Positions 17,294-26,250 of a stretch of DNA of 39,606 nt are shown here, one piece after another. The position numbers and the translations under genes were made by a program. The stretch spans positions 1 to 39,606 of the forward strand of contig JAUXWH010000217.1 of the NCBI GenBank assembly GCA_030681365.1, in the 5' to 3' direction. The DNA is from Bradyrhizobium sp. (GTDB lineage: Bacteria > Pseudomonadota > Alphaproteobacteria > Rhizobiales > Xanthobacteraceae). Under the pieces are notes generated by a model. The model made no database searches, had not been told where the DNA came from, and worked only from the letters and a program-made list of their open reading frames with translations. Numbering within the stretch: position 1 is the first letter of the stretch; every line of letters begins with the position of its first letter.

Positions 17294-17959
17294 TTACTTC
17301 GGCAGTGGCTTGCCAGCCTGCTCGTTGGCGATGTACTCGGCGTACCAGTCCGGCCAGTTCACGTCGTGCTCGCCGGCCAGCTTCTCATGCTCGCCGTGGG
17401 CTGCCGCTGCGCGGCGAAGCGCCGCCGCGAGGTCCGAGACCGACGTGAAGGCCGTGTCGCCCTCGACCCGGCCAGGCAGGCGGTTGGTGACTTCCTGCAG
17501 CACCCAGCCATTGCCGTCCGGATCGCTGAAGGATGCGAACGAGTGGTAGGTGCGGCGCTGCGGATCCAGGCCGCTGACCCGGACGCTTCCGAACAGGTAA
17601 GGCTCGTCGGTGCCGGTGTGGACGTTGTCGTCGCCGTGAAAGATCTCGCTGACCTTGACGCCGCGCGCCAGCAGCTCCTTTCGGGCAGCCTCGATATCGG
17701 ACACGATCAGGTACAGGCCCTGGGAGGAACCCGGCTTCGCCGGCGTGACGTTCCTGCCGAAGATCACCGATGCGCTGGAGCCCGGCGGCGTGAACTGGAT
17801 CACGTGAAAGTCGTTGCCATTGGTGAACTCCGCGTCAAAACGCCAGCCAAGGCCGGCGTAGAACTCCTTGGCGCGCGCAACATCCGAGACCGGAATGACG
17901 GCGATCTCGAACTTCATGTCCGCCAAACGGACCTTGGCGGGGGTGATTGCTACTGTCAT
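17294..17959 (-). CDS. VOC (glyoxalase/dioxygenase fold) protein
   Basis: This 221-residue protein carries two beta-alpha-beta-beta-beta modules of the vicinal oxygen chelate fold: the first starts at FEIAVIPVSDVARAKEFYAG and the second runs from GLYLIVSDIEAARKEL to FASFSDPDGNGWVLQEV. The last 50 residues are an extra helical tail ending EYIANEQAGKPLPK, longer than in minimal VOC proteins. Members include glyoxalase I, ring-cleavage dioxygenases and resistance proteins that bind drugs; the substrate cannot be told. It follows the hydrolase gene by 42 bases. Its ATG has AGGAGA. Confidence 0.88.
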   Translation of the reverse strand: MTVAITPAKVRLADMKFEIAVIPVSDVARAKEFYAGLGWRFDAEFTNGNDFHVIQFTPPGSSASVIFGRNVTPAKPGSSQGLYLIVSDIEAARKELLARGVKVSEIFHGDDNVHTGTDEPYLFGSVRVSGLDPQRRTYHSFASFSDPDGNGWVLQEVTNRLPGRVEGDTAFTSVSDLAAALRRAAAAHGEHEKLAGEHDVNWPDWYAEYIANEQAGKPLPK

Positions 17960-18001
17960 GGTTTTCTCCTGTTGTGTGCTGGGTGAATACGGACGCCGCG
18001 G

Positions 18002-19051
18002 TCACACTTGCGCGGCGACGTCAAGAATGGCCTGAGCGAATGCGTTCGGCGCTTCCTGCGGAAGATTGTGGCCGATGCCGCCGGCGATATGCCGGTGCTC
18101 GTACTTGCCGGTGAACTTCTTCGCGTAGACGGCGGGATCGGGATGCGGCGCGCTGTTGGCGTCGCTTTCCATGGTAATGGTCGGCACACCAATGGTCGGC
18201 GCCTGGGCCAGTCGGGCCTCGAACTCGTCGTAGCGCTCTTCGCCGTCAGCCAATCCAAGCCGCCAGCGATAATTGTGAATTACGATCGCGACGTGGTCGG
18301 GATTGTCGAATGCCTGCGCACTGCGCTCGAAAGTGGCATCGTCGAAATTCCATTTCGGCGATGCAAGCTTCCAGATCAGCTTCGCGAACTCGCGCCGGTT
18401 ATTTTCGTAGCCGATGCGGCCGCGCTCGGTGGCGAAATAGTACTGATACCACCACTGAAGCTCCGCCTTCGGCGGCAGCGGCACCTTGCCGGCCTGTTGG
18501 TTGCCGATCAGGTAGCCGCTCACGGAGACCATCGCGCTGACGCGCTGCGGCCAGAGCGCAGCCATGATGTTGGCGGTGCGCGTGCCCCAGTCGAAGCCTC
18601 CGACGACTGCCTTTTCGATCTTCAGCGCATCCATCAGCGCGATGATGTCAACTGCGAGCGCCGATTGCTGACCATTTCGAAAGGTCTCGCTTGAAAGAAA
18701 ACGGGTCGTGCCGTAGCCGCGCAGATAAGGCACGATGACGCGATAACCTTGGGCGGTCAGCAGAGGAACGACCTCCGCGAAGCTGTCGATGTCGTAGGGC
18801 CAGCCGTGCAGCAGCAGGACGGCCGGTCCGCCAACGGGGCCGCTTTCGGTGTATCCCACGTTCAGAAGGCCCGCATTGATCTGCTTCAGATGCTCCCGGG
18901 ACGCACTGATTGTCAGTGGCCGTGTTGTTGCATCCGTAATCCCGGCCAGGCTCAGGTGCGCGGCTGCAGGGCAGGTCAATCCAATGCCGGTTACGAGCGC
19001 AGCAGCAGTACCGATGAACCCGCGGCGAGTCTGGTTGGCGTCCTTATGCAT
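18002..19051 (-). CDS. Tat-exported alpha/beta hydrolase (epoxide hydrolase-like)
   Basis: This 349-residue protein begins with a twin-arginine signal (TRRGFIGTAAALVTG, residues 8-22). The alpha/beta hydrolase fold has HGWP at 82-85 for the oxyanion hole, the nucleophile elbow GGFDWG with D154, and the catalytic His in GIGHN near residue 329. An Asp rather than Ser nucleophile points to epoxide hydrolase or haloalkane dehalogenase chemistry. Tat export places it in the periplasm with its fold formed beforehand. It heads the operon with VOC, FMN reductase, SDR and tautomerase genes, 81 bases after site A. Its ATG follows GGGAG. Confidence 0.9.
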   Translation of the reverse strand: MHKDANQTRRGFIGTAAALVTGIGLTCPAAAHLSLAGITDATTRPLTISASREHLKQINAGLLNVGYTESGPVGGPAVLLLHGWPYDIDSFAEVVPLLTAQGYRVIVPYLRGYGTTRFLSSETFRNGQQSALAVDIIALMDALKIEKAVVGGFDWGTRTANIMAALWPQRVSAMVSVSGYLIGNQQAGKVPLPPKAELQWWYQYYFATERGRIGYENNRREFAKLIWKLASPKWNFDDATFERSAQAFDNPDHVAIVIHNYRWRLGLADGEERYDEFEARLAQAPTIGVPTITMESDANSAPHPDPAVYAKKFTGKYEHRHIAGGIGHNLPQEAPNAFAQAILDVAAQV

Positions 19052-19132
19052 GGTTTTGCTCCCGTTGAGGCGCCGGCAAACGACATCGGCCTCGTGTGGA
19101 AGCGATATGCACCTGATCAGGGATGTTGGCTC

Positions 19133-19156
19133 GTTAAGCGTTGTTAGACGTTGTCA
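19133..19156 (-). promoter_or_regulatory. Site A: triple TAAC-type element before the hydrolase-VOC-reductase operon
   Basis: On the minus strand: TGAC (19156-19153), TAAC (19146-19143) and TAAC (19136-19133), exactly 10 bases apart. The last is followed by GAGCC, as at site D. A CATATC hexamer starts 27 bases after the first base of the last repeat and could be the -10 box, which would place the last repeat next to the -35 region. The start codon at 19051 is 81 bases downstream. Confidence 0.75.
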
Positions 19157-19288
19157 GCGCGACTTCGCCGCCGCGAAACTTGCGCGCCGGTAGCGCGGCC
19201 CGGGGGCGCGGCCGGGCGAGCCGAAGCTCGGGCGCATGCGTTCAGGCAAGGCATTGAGACAAAAGGATTTTGTTGCCCTCTCTGCTCC

Positions 19289-19312
19289 CAACAGCGATTA
19301 ACAACACCTAAC
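19289..19312 (+). promoter_or_regulatory. Site B: triple TAAC-type element before the 19379 gene
   Basis: On the plus strand: CAAC (19289-19292), TAAC (19299-19302) and TAAC (19309-19312), exactly 10 bases apart. The stretch TTAACAACACCTAACG is shared with site C. The start codon at 19379 is 66 bases downstream. Sites A and B sit back to back in the 327-base divergent intergenic region, which holds no other gene. Confidence 0.75.
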
Positions 19313-19378
19313 GGGTCATCCGGAGCATTTTGGGCGATTGTCCGGGGGTCACCAAGGCGAACCCCGAAAGGACCCGAC

Positions 19379-20095
19379 ATGATCCCGCTGCTCACCGACG
19401 CAATCGAGGCCCATGGGGGCCTGAAGCGCTGGAAATCTCACCGCACGCTCACCGCGACCATCGTCAGCGGCGGCGATCTTTGGGCACTCAAGGGCGTCCC
19501 GCAGGACCCGATCGCGCGAACAATGCAGGTCGAGTTGCACCGGCAATGGGCCTCGGTTGCGCCGTTCGGAAGCGGCAGGCATACCGACTTCACATCCGAT
19601 CGCATCGCTATTCATGCGGCCGACGGCAGCGTGGTCGCCGAACGAGTCAATCCCCGCTCTTCATTTGCGCGGCACGACCTGCGGACGAGTTGGGACCCGC
19701 TGCATCGCGCTTATTTCAACGGATATGCGCTATGGACTTACCTCACCACACCATTCCTGCTCGCCATGGACGATTTCACCGTCGAGGAAATCGAACCCTG
19801 GCATGAGGGAGCGGAAACCTGGCGCGGTTTGAGGGCAACCTTTCCCGCGAAGATCGCCAGCCATAGCTTTGAACAGGAGTTCTATTTCGGCGAGGACATG
19901 CTCATTCGCCGGCACGACTACCGCGTGGATATTGCCGGCAGCTTCCCGGCAGCGCAGTACGTCTCCGACCCCGTGAATGTGGACGGCATCTGGATTCCCA
20001 CCCGGCGCAAAGCCTATTTGCGCAACGGCGACATGAAACCGATGCTCGATACGCTAATGGTCTCGATCGACCTCTCCGATTTCCGCTTTGGGTGA
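19379..20095 (+). CDS. Protein of unknown family, possible lipid- or ligand-binding beta fold
   Basis: This 238-residue protein has no signal peptide or membrane helix. It begins LLTDAIEAHGGLKRW, a helix seen at the start of many LolA/LppX-like beta-barrel proteins. It continues with alternating short strands (TLTATIVSGGDLW; FSDRIAIHAADGSVV-like; FEQEFYFGEDMLIRRHDYRVDIAG; DGIWIPTRRKAYLR). This pattern is compatible with a LolA-like ligand-binding fold, but the family is not recognised. The ATG at 19379 was chosen over the longer frame from 19151 because AAAGGA lies just upstream. It is the only gene behind site B and converges on the regulator gene with an 8-base gap. Confidence 0.75.
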   Translation: MIPLLTDAIEAHGGLKRWKSHRTLTATIVSGGDLWALKGVPQDPIARTMQVELHRQWASVAPFGSGRHTDFTSDRIAIHAADGSVVAERVNPRSSFARHDLRTSWDPLHRAYFNGYALWTYLTTPFLLAMDDFTVEEIEPWHEGAETWRGLRATFPAKIASHSFEQEFYFGEDMLIRRHDYRVDIAGSFPAAQYVSDPVNVDGIWIPTRRKAYLRNGDMKPMLDTLMVSIDLSDFRFG

Positions 20096-20103
20096 CGCGG
20101 CCG

Positions 20104-23001
20104 TTACTTTGCAGCCTCGTCCAGCAGTTCGCGTGCAGCTTTCAGATCAGCCGTTTCGAAGCCTTCCGTGAAGCGGGCGTAGGTCTCGACCAGACCGTCC
20201 AGCGGCTTAGCCCTGCGTTGCTTGCGGCGAAGGCGGGCCAGCGACGTTTCCGTTCGCAGCCGCCACGACAGTGCGTCCTGCTTCTCGGCCAGCGCGATCG
20301 AGGCCGCAAAGCTTGCCTCCGCCGCCTTCAGGTCTCCGCCCCGCGCTTCGAGTTCACCGCGGAGGCGCAGAAGTTCCGGCCCGTCGAAAGCTTCGCCCGC
20401 CGGCTCGATGCGGGCGATCGCCTCGTGCAGCATGCGCAACCCCTCCGCCGGATGCCCCAACTCGGCCACCCCCTGCGAAAGCTCCGAAATGAAAGCAGAG
20501 GCATACAGCTCGTAGCGGTCCGCATGCAGCCGTGGCAGCGCGGCCTGAAGCAATTCGATACCTTCCCTGACCTCCCCACGCGCGATCATGGTCTGCGCCC
20601 GAAAGCCAGCGGCCACGGCCTGATAGGTCGCCAGCGCGTGGTTCGCCGCGTGAGCCGAAAGACGACCGGCCATTTGTTCGACCGTGGACCAGTCGCCGAT
20701 CCAACCATAGAGCGACGCAGACCAGCAGAGGGCTATGCAGTGCATCACGGCGTCCCGCGGCGCGGCTGACCCCGTCAAGGGCCGAGCGCATTCGACCGCC
20801 TGATCGGGGAAGCCTCGCAACCAAAGCACGCGGGCGAGCGGAATCTGCGGCGTCCGTGAATAAGCGAAATGGCCGGGCTGCATACGGGCCAAAGCTTCAC
20901 CGCCCGCAACCCCTTCCTCAAGATGCAGCTGCGCCGCGCGTTGATCGCCTATCAGGTGATAGGAAACGCCGACCAAACCTTTGCCGCCGGCAATTCCTGC
21001 CGGGTCTCCGATCGTCTGAGCGGTCCGTTCGGCTTCGAGGGCAAGCGGCAACAAAAGCCTGTAGTCGCCGGTCCTGCGATAGAACATGTTTAGCCGCGCC
21101 AGCAGCTTGAATTTGCTCGCGCCATCGCCGAGGGCTTCAGCGATCTCAAGACCTCGCCGCAGCGCCGCTTCAGCCTGATCGCTGTTGCGCTCGGTGAACA
21201 TGAAGGCGTGTCCGAGGGTCGCCTGCAGCTCCAGTTCCGATGCGCTGCCGCGGCTCGAATCGTCCAGCATCGTAAGCGCGCGGCTCGACCACAGGCGTGC
21301 TTCGTCCAGCAGGTTGAGTTCGACAAACAGCCTGGCGCAGGCTGCGGCCAGCGGCACGCGCAGTTCAGCGCCCTCATCATTGGCGAAGGCCCACTTCAGC
21401 GCGGCACGGGCGTCGGAAAACAGCAGCGTCCGAGCGCGCGAGAGCAAAGCCTGGTCGACACCGCCTGCATCTGCCGCCGCCGTCATCTCCAGCGCGTGCT
21501 GGACATAACGGGCATGCCGGCGCGCGACCCTGGTCGCTTCACCGCTGTCGGCAAGCTTTTGCGTCGCATAAGCTCTGGTGGTGTCAAGAAGCCGATAGCG
21601 CGTCACGGCGCCGTCTGGCCGCACCGCAATCAGCGACTTGGCAACGAGTTGCTCCAACGACTCCACAATGCGCTCGGCCGGATCATCCTCCTCGCCCGCG
21701 ACCATGGTGGCCCCCTGCAACGTGAAGGGAGCGGCGAAGATGGCAAGGCGACGGAGAGCGATCCGCTCGCTCTCGCTGATCAGGCCATAGCTCCAGTCCA
21801 GTGTTGCACCGAGTGTTTGATGGCGCGGAGGCGCCGTCCGCCGGCCGCGCCACTCCAGCTTCAGCCGGCCGTCGAGCAGCGTCACCATCTCGCGCAGTCC
21901 ATGCGTACCGACCCGCACGGCGGCGAGTTCGATCGCCAGCGCAATGCCGTCGAGCTTGCTGCATATTTCGGCGAGAATCTCGGCGTCCTCGTCGGAAATC
22001 TCCGCGCGATGCCCCGCCGCGGCGGCCCGTTCAGTGAACAAGCGCGCAGCCGGATAGGCCAGCATCTCGCTCGCGCTCAACCCCGCACCCTGCGGTGGCC
22101 CCTCCAGCGGACCGAGTTCGAAGATCTGCTCACCTTCCACAAGCAGCGACTCGCGGCTGGTGACGAGGATGCTGACCCCAGGCGCCTGCTGGTGGATACG
22201 CTCCGCCATCCCGGCAATGGCTTCGACGACATGCTCGCAACTGTCGAGGACCAGCAGCAGGCGGCGGGCCCGCAGGTAACCGACGATTCTGTCGGTCGGA
22301 TCAGAATTGTGCACCACGAGCCCAAGGGCCCAGGCGATCGTGCCTGCGACAAGCCCCCCATCCTTCACCATGCTGAAGTCGAGAAAGCGAACCTGACCGT
22401 CGAATTGCGCCGAGAGTTCGTGCGCCAGCGTGATCGCAACGGTCGTCTTGCCGATTCCACCGGGGCCCCTGAGCGTGATGAACCGTTCGCTCAGCAAACG
22501 TTGCGAAACTTCCCGCACAACGTCATCTCGTCCGATCATCCGCTCCAGGCGGTGAGGTAAAATAGGCGTGGGCACCTCGGGCACGCCGGGGATCTGCGCG
22601 GGAATCGATACCGCCGGAGACGCGTCTGCAATCCGCTGCACCGGTGCGACGAAGCAATAGCCGCGGCTGGGTATGTTCGTGATATACCGCGCACCCTCTT
22701 TGCCATCTCCGAGCGCCTTGCGGACCTCGGCGATATGCACCCGCAAATTGATCTCTTCGACGACAAGGCCCGGCCATGCGTGGGCCAACAGCTCGTTCTT
22801 CGATACGACATCGCCGGCACGGCTGACCAACACCCGCAGGATATCCAGCGCGCGGCTGCCCAGCTTGACGGGCACACCATCCCGTTCAAGCAGCCGCGCC
22901 TTGTCGTGAAGGGAGAAAGGTCCAAAGGAGGCAATGCCTGCATCGTGCGATGCCCTCACGGGGCTCGCGCCAGAAGCGCTCGCTGTTTCAAGTCCAGTCA
23001 C
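20104..23001 (-). CDS. Winged-helix / ATPase / helical-repeat transcriptional regulator
   Basis: This 965-residue regulator has an OmpR/PhoB-type winged helix at about residues 26-120; SKNELLAHAWPG and NLRVHIAEVRKALGD form the recognition region and SRGYCF ends the wing. A proline-rich linker follows, then an NB-ARC/MalT-like ATPase with Walker A GPGGIGKT (179-186) and Walker B LLLVLDSCEH (248-257). From about residue 480 to the end there are Ala/Leu-rich helical repeats, probably TPR-like. It has no receiver domain, so the signal is probably sensed by the repeats and gated by nucleotide. The start is GTG with AAGGG upstream. OmpR-type winged helices bind 10-11-bp direct repeats, which is the spacing of sites A-D on either side of this gene. 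Confidence 0.9.
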   Translation of the reverse strand: MTGLETASASGASPVRASHDAGIASFGPFSLHDKARLLERDGVPVKLGSRALDILRVLVSRAGDVVSKNELLAHAWPGLVVEEINLRVHIAEVRKALGDGKEGARYITNIPSRGYCFVAPVQRIADASPAVSIPAQIPGVPEVPTPILPHRLERMIGRDDVVREVSQRLLSERFITLRGPGGIGKTTVAITLAHELSAQFDGQVRFLDFSMVKDGGLVAGTIAWALGLVVHNSDPTDRIVGYLRARRLLLVLDSCEHVVEAIAGMAERIHQQAPGVSILVTSRESLLVEGEQIFELGPLEGPPQGAGLSASEMLAYPAARLFTERAAAAGHRAEISDEDAEILAEICSKLDGIALAIELAAVRVGTHGLREMVTLLDGRLKLEWRGRRTAPPRHQTLGATLDWSYGLISESERIALRRLAIFAAPFTLQGATMVAGEEDDPAERIVESLEQLVAKSLIAVRPDGAVTRYRLLDTTRAYATQKLADSGEATRVARRHARYVQHALEMTAAADAGGVDQALLSRARTLLFSDARAALKWAFANDEGAELRVPLAAACARLFVELNLLDEARLWSSRALTMLDDSSRGSASELELQATLGHAFMFTERNSDQAEAALRRGLEIAEALGDGASKFKLLARLNMFYRRTGDYRLLLPLALEAERTAQTIGDPAGIAGGKGLVGVSYHLIGDQRAAQLHLEEGVAGGEALARMQPGHFAYSRTPQIPLARVLWLRGFPDQAVECARPLTGSAAPRDAVMHCIALCWSASLYGWIGDWSTVEQMAGRLSAHAANHALATYQAVAAGFRAQTMIARGEVREGIELLQAALPRLHADRYELYASAFISELSQGVAELGHPAEGLRMLHEAIARIEPAGEAFDGPELLRLRGELEARGGDLKAAEASFAASIALAEKQDALSWRLRTETSLARLRRKQRRAKPLDGLVETYARFTEGFETADLKAARELLDEAAK

Positions 23002-23341
23002 TTGCGCTTACCCTTGTCGACGGCTGGCCAGCAACAATTATTGTACCGCGTTCGTCGCCGTCCAGCTTCCTTTTTTCGAGAGGAACCGCAGAAAATTGCC
23101 TCCTTCTGTGCCGCTGCAACCGAGATCGGAACGTTTTCAGTCCGCTTTTGACTGCCCGACCCGGCCGCAGGTCTTGTCCGTTGCCGGCACGGGAGGCCGA
23201 GCGGTGAATTTCCTCAACGCAAGCAACCCCTAACAGCGCTTAACAACACCTAACGAGCAATTTTCCTGTTCTCCAGCGACATTCAAGCCACAGGCGGTGC
23301 GCGAACCAGATTGGTCGAGCCCGCAGGCAACGGAGAGCAAG
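23002..23341. other. Divergent intergenic region between the regulator and the epoxide hydrolase operon
   Basis: No gene is seen. The region contains site C (23231-23254) oriented toward the plus-strand operon. No second triple TAAC element faces the regulator gene, so direct autoregulation is not indicated. Confidence 0.5.
23231..23254 (+). promoter_or_regulatory. Site C: perfect triple TAAC element before the epoxide hydrolase operon
   Basis: Three perfect TAAC tetranucleotides start at 23231, 23241 and 23251. The intervals read AGCGCT and AACACC, and the last is followed by GAGC. This is the best of the four copies. The epoxide hydrolase start codon is 87 bases downstream. A CATTCA hexamer starts 29 bases after the first base of the last repeat and may be the -10 box. 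Confidence 0.8.
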
Positions 23342-24643
23342 ATGCGCAGGCCGCAGGTTTCCGAAGTTATCGACCAGGATCGGCGCGCTCTGCTGGGCAG
23401 CGTTACGATGGGCATCGCGATTGCCGGCACGGTTGGCCTGTTTCCTCTTCACCGCGCTCTGGCTGAGCCGAATGATGTAGTTCGGCCGTTTCGTGTCGAC
23501 GTTCCAAATGAGGCTCTGGCTGACCTTCGCCGGCGCGTCGCTGCGACACGCTTGCCCGACCGGGAGACGGTCGATGATGGAACGCAAGGCCTGCAGCTCG
23601 ACGCGTTCAGCGAACTTATGCGCTACTGGGCCACCGGATACGACTGGCGCAAAGCAGAGGCCAGGCTCAACGATCTGCCGCAGTTCACAACGACGATAGA
23701 CGGCATCGACATCCACTTCATCCACGTGCGCTCGCGTCATGCCAACGCGCTGCCGCTGATCATGACGCACGGCTGGCCGGGATCGGTGTTCGAGCTACTC
23801 AAGACCGTCGGTCCCCTGACTGATCCGACAAGCCACGGCGGACGCGCAGAAGACGCATTCGATCTCGTTCTGCCGTCGATCCCCGGCTTCGGCTTTTCCG
23901 GCAAGCCCAAAGGTACTGGATGGGGGCCGGAGCGCATCGCACGAGCCTGGGCCGAACTGATGAATCGCCTCGGCTACCGCCGCTACGTCGCCCAGGGCGG
24001 CGACTGGGGTGCGCCAATCTCGAGCGCAATGGCACGACGGGCTCCTGCAGGATTGCTCGGCATTCACATCAACCTGCCGGCGGCTGTACCGTCCGAGATC
24101 GCAGCGCTGCTCGCCACCGGCGCGCCTGCTCCGCAGGATCTCAAACCTGGGGAACGTGCAGCGTACGACGCGCTCTCGATCTTCTACAAGAGGTACCGGG
24201 CCTATGCCGCAATGATGGGCACACGGCCGCAGACCATTGGTTACGCGTTGACTGACTCCCCCGCGGGGCTGGCGGCCTGGATGCTGGACTATAACAACGC
24301 CGAGCCGCTGCGCCTGCTCACCCGCGACGAGATGCTCGACGATGTCACGCTGTACTGGCTGACGAACACGGCTGCTTCATCCGCGCGCATCTACTGGGAG
24401 ACGGCGGGCCAGAGCGTCATTCTCTCCGCCGCGCAGAAGACCGCCGAAATCTCGCTTCCCGTCGCGGTCTCCGTCTTCCCGGACGAAGTGTATCGCGCTC
24501 CGGAGAGCTGGGCCCGCCGCGCCTATCGCAACCTCAGCTACTTCAACGAGGTCGACAAGGGCGGACACTTCGCAGCCTGGGAACAACCCGAACTTTTCTC
24601 CCGGGAAGTCGCCGCGGCATTTCGGCCGCTACGTCAACACTGA
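23342..24643 (+). CDS. Tat-exported epoxide hydrolase (EHN-type)
   Basis: This 433-residue protein starts with a twin-arginine signal (DRRALLGSVTMG near residue 13). The N-terminal epoxide hydrolase domain (VRPFRVDVPNEALADLRRRV, then TGYDWRKAEARLNDLPQF) precedes the alpha/beta hydrolase core. The core shows HGWPG (143-147), IPGFGFSGKP and the nucleophile elbow GGDWGAP with D221; a His near the end (KGGHFAAWEQPE) completes the triad. The predicted reaction is hydrolysis of an epoxide to a diol. It is the microsomal/juvenile-hormone type seen in many soil bacteria. The ATG at 23342 follows GGAGAG and gives the Tat signal. It is the first gene behind site C. Confidence 0.93.
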   Translation: MRRPQVSEVIDQDRRALLGSVTMGIAIAGTVGLFPLHRALAEPNDVVRPFRVDVPNEALADLRRRVAATRLPDRETVDDGTQGLQLDAFSELMRYWATGYDWRKAEARLNDLPQFTTTIDGIDIHFIHVRSRHANALPLIMTHGWPGSVFELLKTVGPLTDPTSHGGRAEDAFDLVLPSIPGFGFSGKPKGTGWGPERIARAWAELMNRLGYRRYVAQGGDWGAPISSAMARRAPAGLLGIHINLPAAVPSEIAALLATGAPAPQDLKPGERAAYDALSIFYKRYRAYAAMMGTRPQTIGYALTDSPAGLAAWMLDYNNAEPLRLLTRDEMLDDVTLYWLTNTAASSARIYWETAGQSVILSAAQKTAEISLPVAVSVFPDEVYRAPESWARRAYRNLSYFNEVDKGGHFAAWEQPELFSREVAAAFRPLRQH

Positions 24644-24699
24644 GCTGAACCAGACCCATCAATCGCTCCAAATTCCAACCTGAAAGAGGACAGACTCAC

Positions 24700-25113
24700 A
24701 TGAAAACGCTCCGCATCTTCGTCGCAACTGCTGCACTGTTCATCGCTACGGGCTCGACCTTGCCCGCGGCACAGGCCCACGAAGTCAGTCTAGGCGACAT
24801 CAAACGCACCAATCTGCTCCGCAACGATCTCAGCGCCGCCGGACGCGAGGTTATCCAGGTGCTCGTTGAGTTCGGTCCGGGCGTCAGCGCCGTCAGGCAC
24901 TCGCATCCCGGTGAAGAACTCGTCTACGTCACCGAAGGCGCGCTGGAGTATCAGCTCGACGGCAGGCCGCCGCTGACCGTCAAGGCCGGCGAAGTCCTCT
25001 TCATTCCGCATGGAACGCCGCATGCGGTCAAAAACGTCGGCTCTGTCAAGGCCGCCGAGATTGCCACCTACATCGTCGAGAAGGGCAAACCGCTCCTGGT
25101 GCTGGGCAAGTAG
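24700..25113 (+). CDS. Secreted small cupin protein
   Basis: This 137-residue protein starts with a signal peptide (MKTLRIFVATAALFIATGS, with cleavage probably after AQA near residue 26). It is a single cupin barrel. Motif 1 is RHSHPGEELVYVTEG (metal ligands His, His, Glu) and motif 2 is FIPHGTPHAV (His). The metal-binding residues are all present. Function of such exported cupins is mostly unknown; isomerase, dioxygenase or sensor roles are possible. It lies 56 bases after the epoxide hydrolase gene and 73 before the next hydrolase gene. Confidence 0.9.
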   Translation: MKTLRIFVATAALFIATGSTLPAAQAHEVSLGDIKRTNLLRNDLSAAGREVIQVLVEFGPGVSAVRHSHPGEELVYVTEGALEYQLDGRPPLTVKAGEVLFIPHGTPHAVKNVGSVKAAEIATYIVEKGKPLLVLGK

Positions 25114-25186
25114 GCAGCATCGAGAACGCCACGCAAACGGCATCACAACTGCGAAGCACGCGACATTCGAGTTCGGGAGATCAGTC

Positions 25187-26194
25187 ATGACGAATAGCTC
25201 GGAGAAATTCAACATTCGTCGCCGCTGTCACCGCGGCGTGGCGATAGCAATCGCTGCTGCCACGGCGTTCGCCACTCCGGTATCAGGTTCTTTCAGTACG
25301 CCGGCACACGCCCAAACGCTGTCCGCACGAGAGCATAGCGCCGATGTCAGTTTCCTCGAGATCGACAAGGACATCACGCTCCGGAGAATGGTGGTCCGCA
25401 ACGCGAAACCGAAGGGGACCGTTCTCTTCCTGCATGGATTTCCGGAGACGCTGTACGCCTGGAAGGATATCGCTCTTGCCCTCGCCGGCGACTACGAAGT
25501 CCATGCCTTCGACTGGCCGGGCTTCGGGCTTTCGTCGCGGCCGACACTCGATAGATTTTCGTACGCCCCCAAAGGCTATGCACGCGTTCTGTATGACTAC
25601 ATACGCAAGGCGGGCATCGACACCTCGAAGCTCACCATCTACGCAACCGATATCGGCGCTCTGCCGGCCCTTCTCCTGGCCCAGGAAAAGCCCGGCATCG
25701 CGACGTCGATCATCGTCGGCGACTTCGCCCCCTTCGACAGGCCTCAGTATATGTACGAGAGCCTGCAAAGCCTGAAGGCCGGGCCTTCGATGGATCAGGC
25801 CCGTGACCAGCTGAACAAGAACCGCGACGACATCCTCGAAAACGCGTTCAGAAGAGGCCTGCCCCAGGAAGCGCATTTCAATGTGCCGCGCCAGTTCAAG
25901 GACGACATGTCGCGCGCCTGGAGTCACGGCGCAATAACGACGGCGGATGCCTTCTCGCATTACTACGCGCACTTTACGCGGGACCAGAACCACTTCGAAT
26001 CGAATCTGGAGCGGCTGGCAGTCCCGGTGAAAGTCGTGTGGGGCGAGAAGGATATCTACATCAAAAAGGAAATGGGGATCGAACTCGCTGATAGAATTGG
26101 CGCCGAGCTGACGCTACTTCCCGGTATCGGGCACTACCCTCACCTGCAAAATCCCAAGCAGACCATCGACGAGGTTCGCGCCGCATTTCGGTGA
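25187..26194 (+). CDS. Secreted alpha/beta hydrolase with Asp nucleophile
   Basis: This 335-residue protein starts with a basic N-terminus (NIRRRCHRGVAIAIAAATAF) and a likely cleavage site after AHAQ near residue 43, giving export by Sec or possibly Tat. The alpha/beta hydrolase core shows HGFPE (83-87), FDWPGFGLSSRP, a nucleophile-position ATDIGA with D155, an acid in WGEKDIYI and the His in GIGHYPHLQNP. It resembles haloalkane dehalogenase or epoxide hydrolase relatives. The elbow TDIGA departs a little from the common GxDxG. The ATG at 25187 follows GGGAGA. It is the third gene of the site-C operon. Confidence 0.88.
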   Translation: MTNSSEKFNIRRRCHRGVAIAIAAATAFATPVSGSFSTPAHAQTLSAREHSADVSFLEIDKDITLRRMVVRNAKPKGTVLFLHGFPETLYAWKDIALALAGDYEVHAFDWPGFGLSSRPTLDRFSYAPKGYARVLYDYIRKAGIDTSKLTIYATDIGALPALLLAQEKPGIATSIIVGDFAPFDRPQYMYESLQSLKAGPSMDQARDQLNKNRDDILENAFRRGLPQEAHFNVPRQFKDDMSRAWSHGAITTADAFSHYYAHFTRDQNHFESNLERLAVPVKVVWGEKDIYIKKEMGIELADRIGAELTLLPGIGHYPHLQNPKQTIDEVRAAFR

Positions 26195-26250
26195 CCAACC
26201 CAAATTCATCACCCCCAACGCGCCAGTGGCGCAAGACAAGGAGAAGTGCC

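Noticed and set aside
21208..22560. 450-codon plus-strand open frame
   Set aside because: It is fully antisense to the regulator gene, has no recognisable domain and has the biased composition of a shadow frame.
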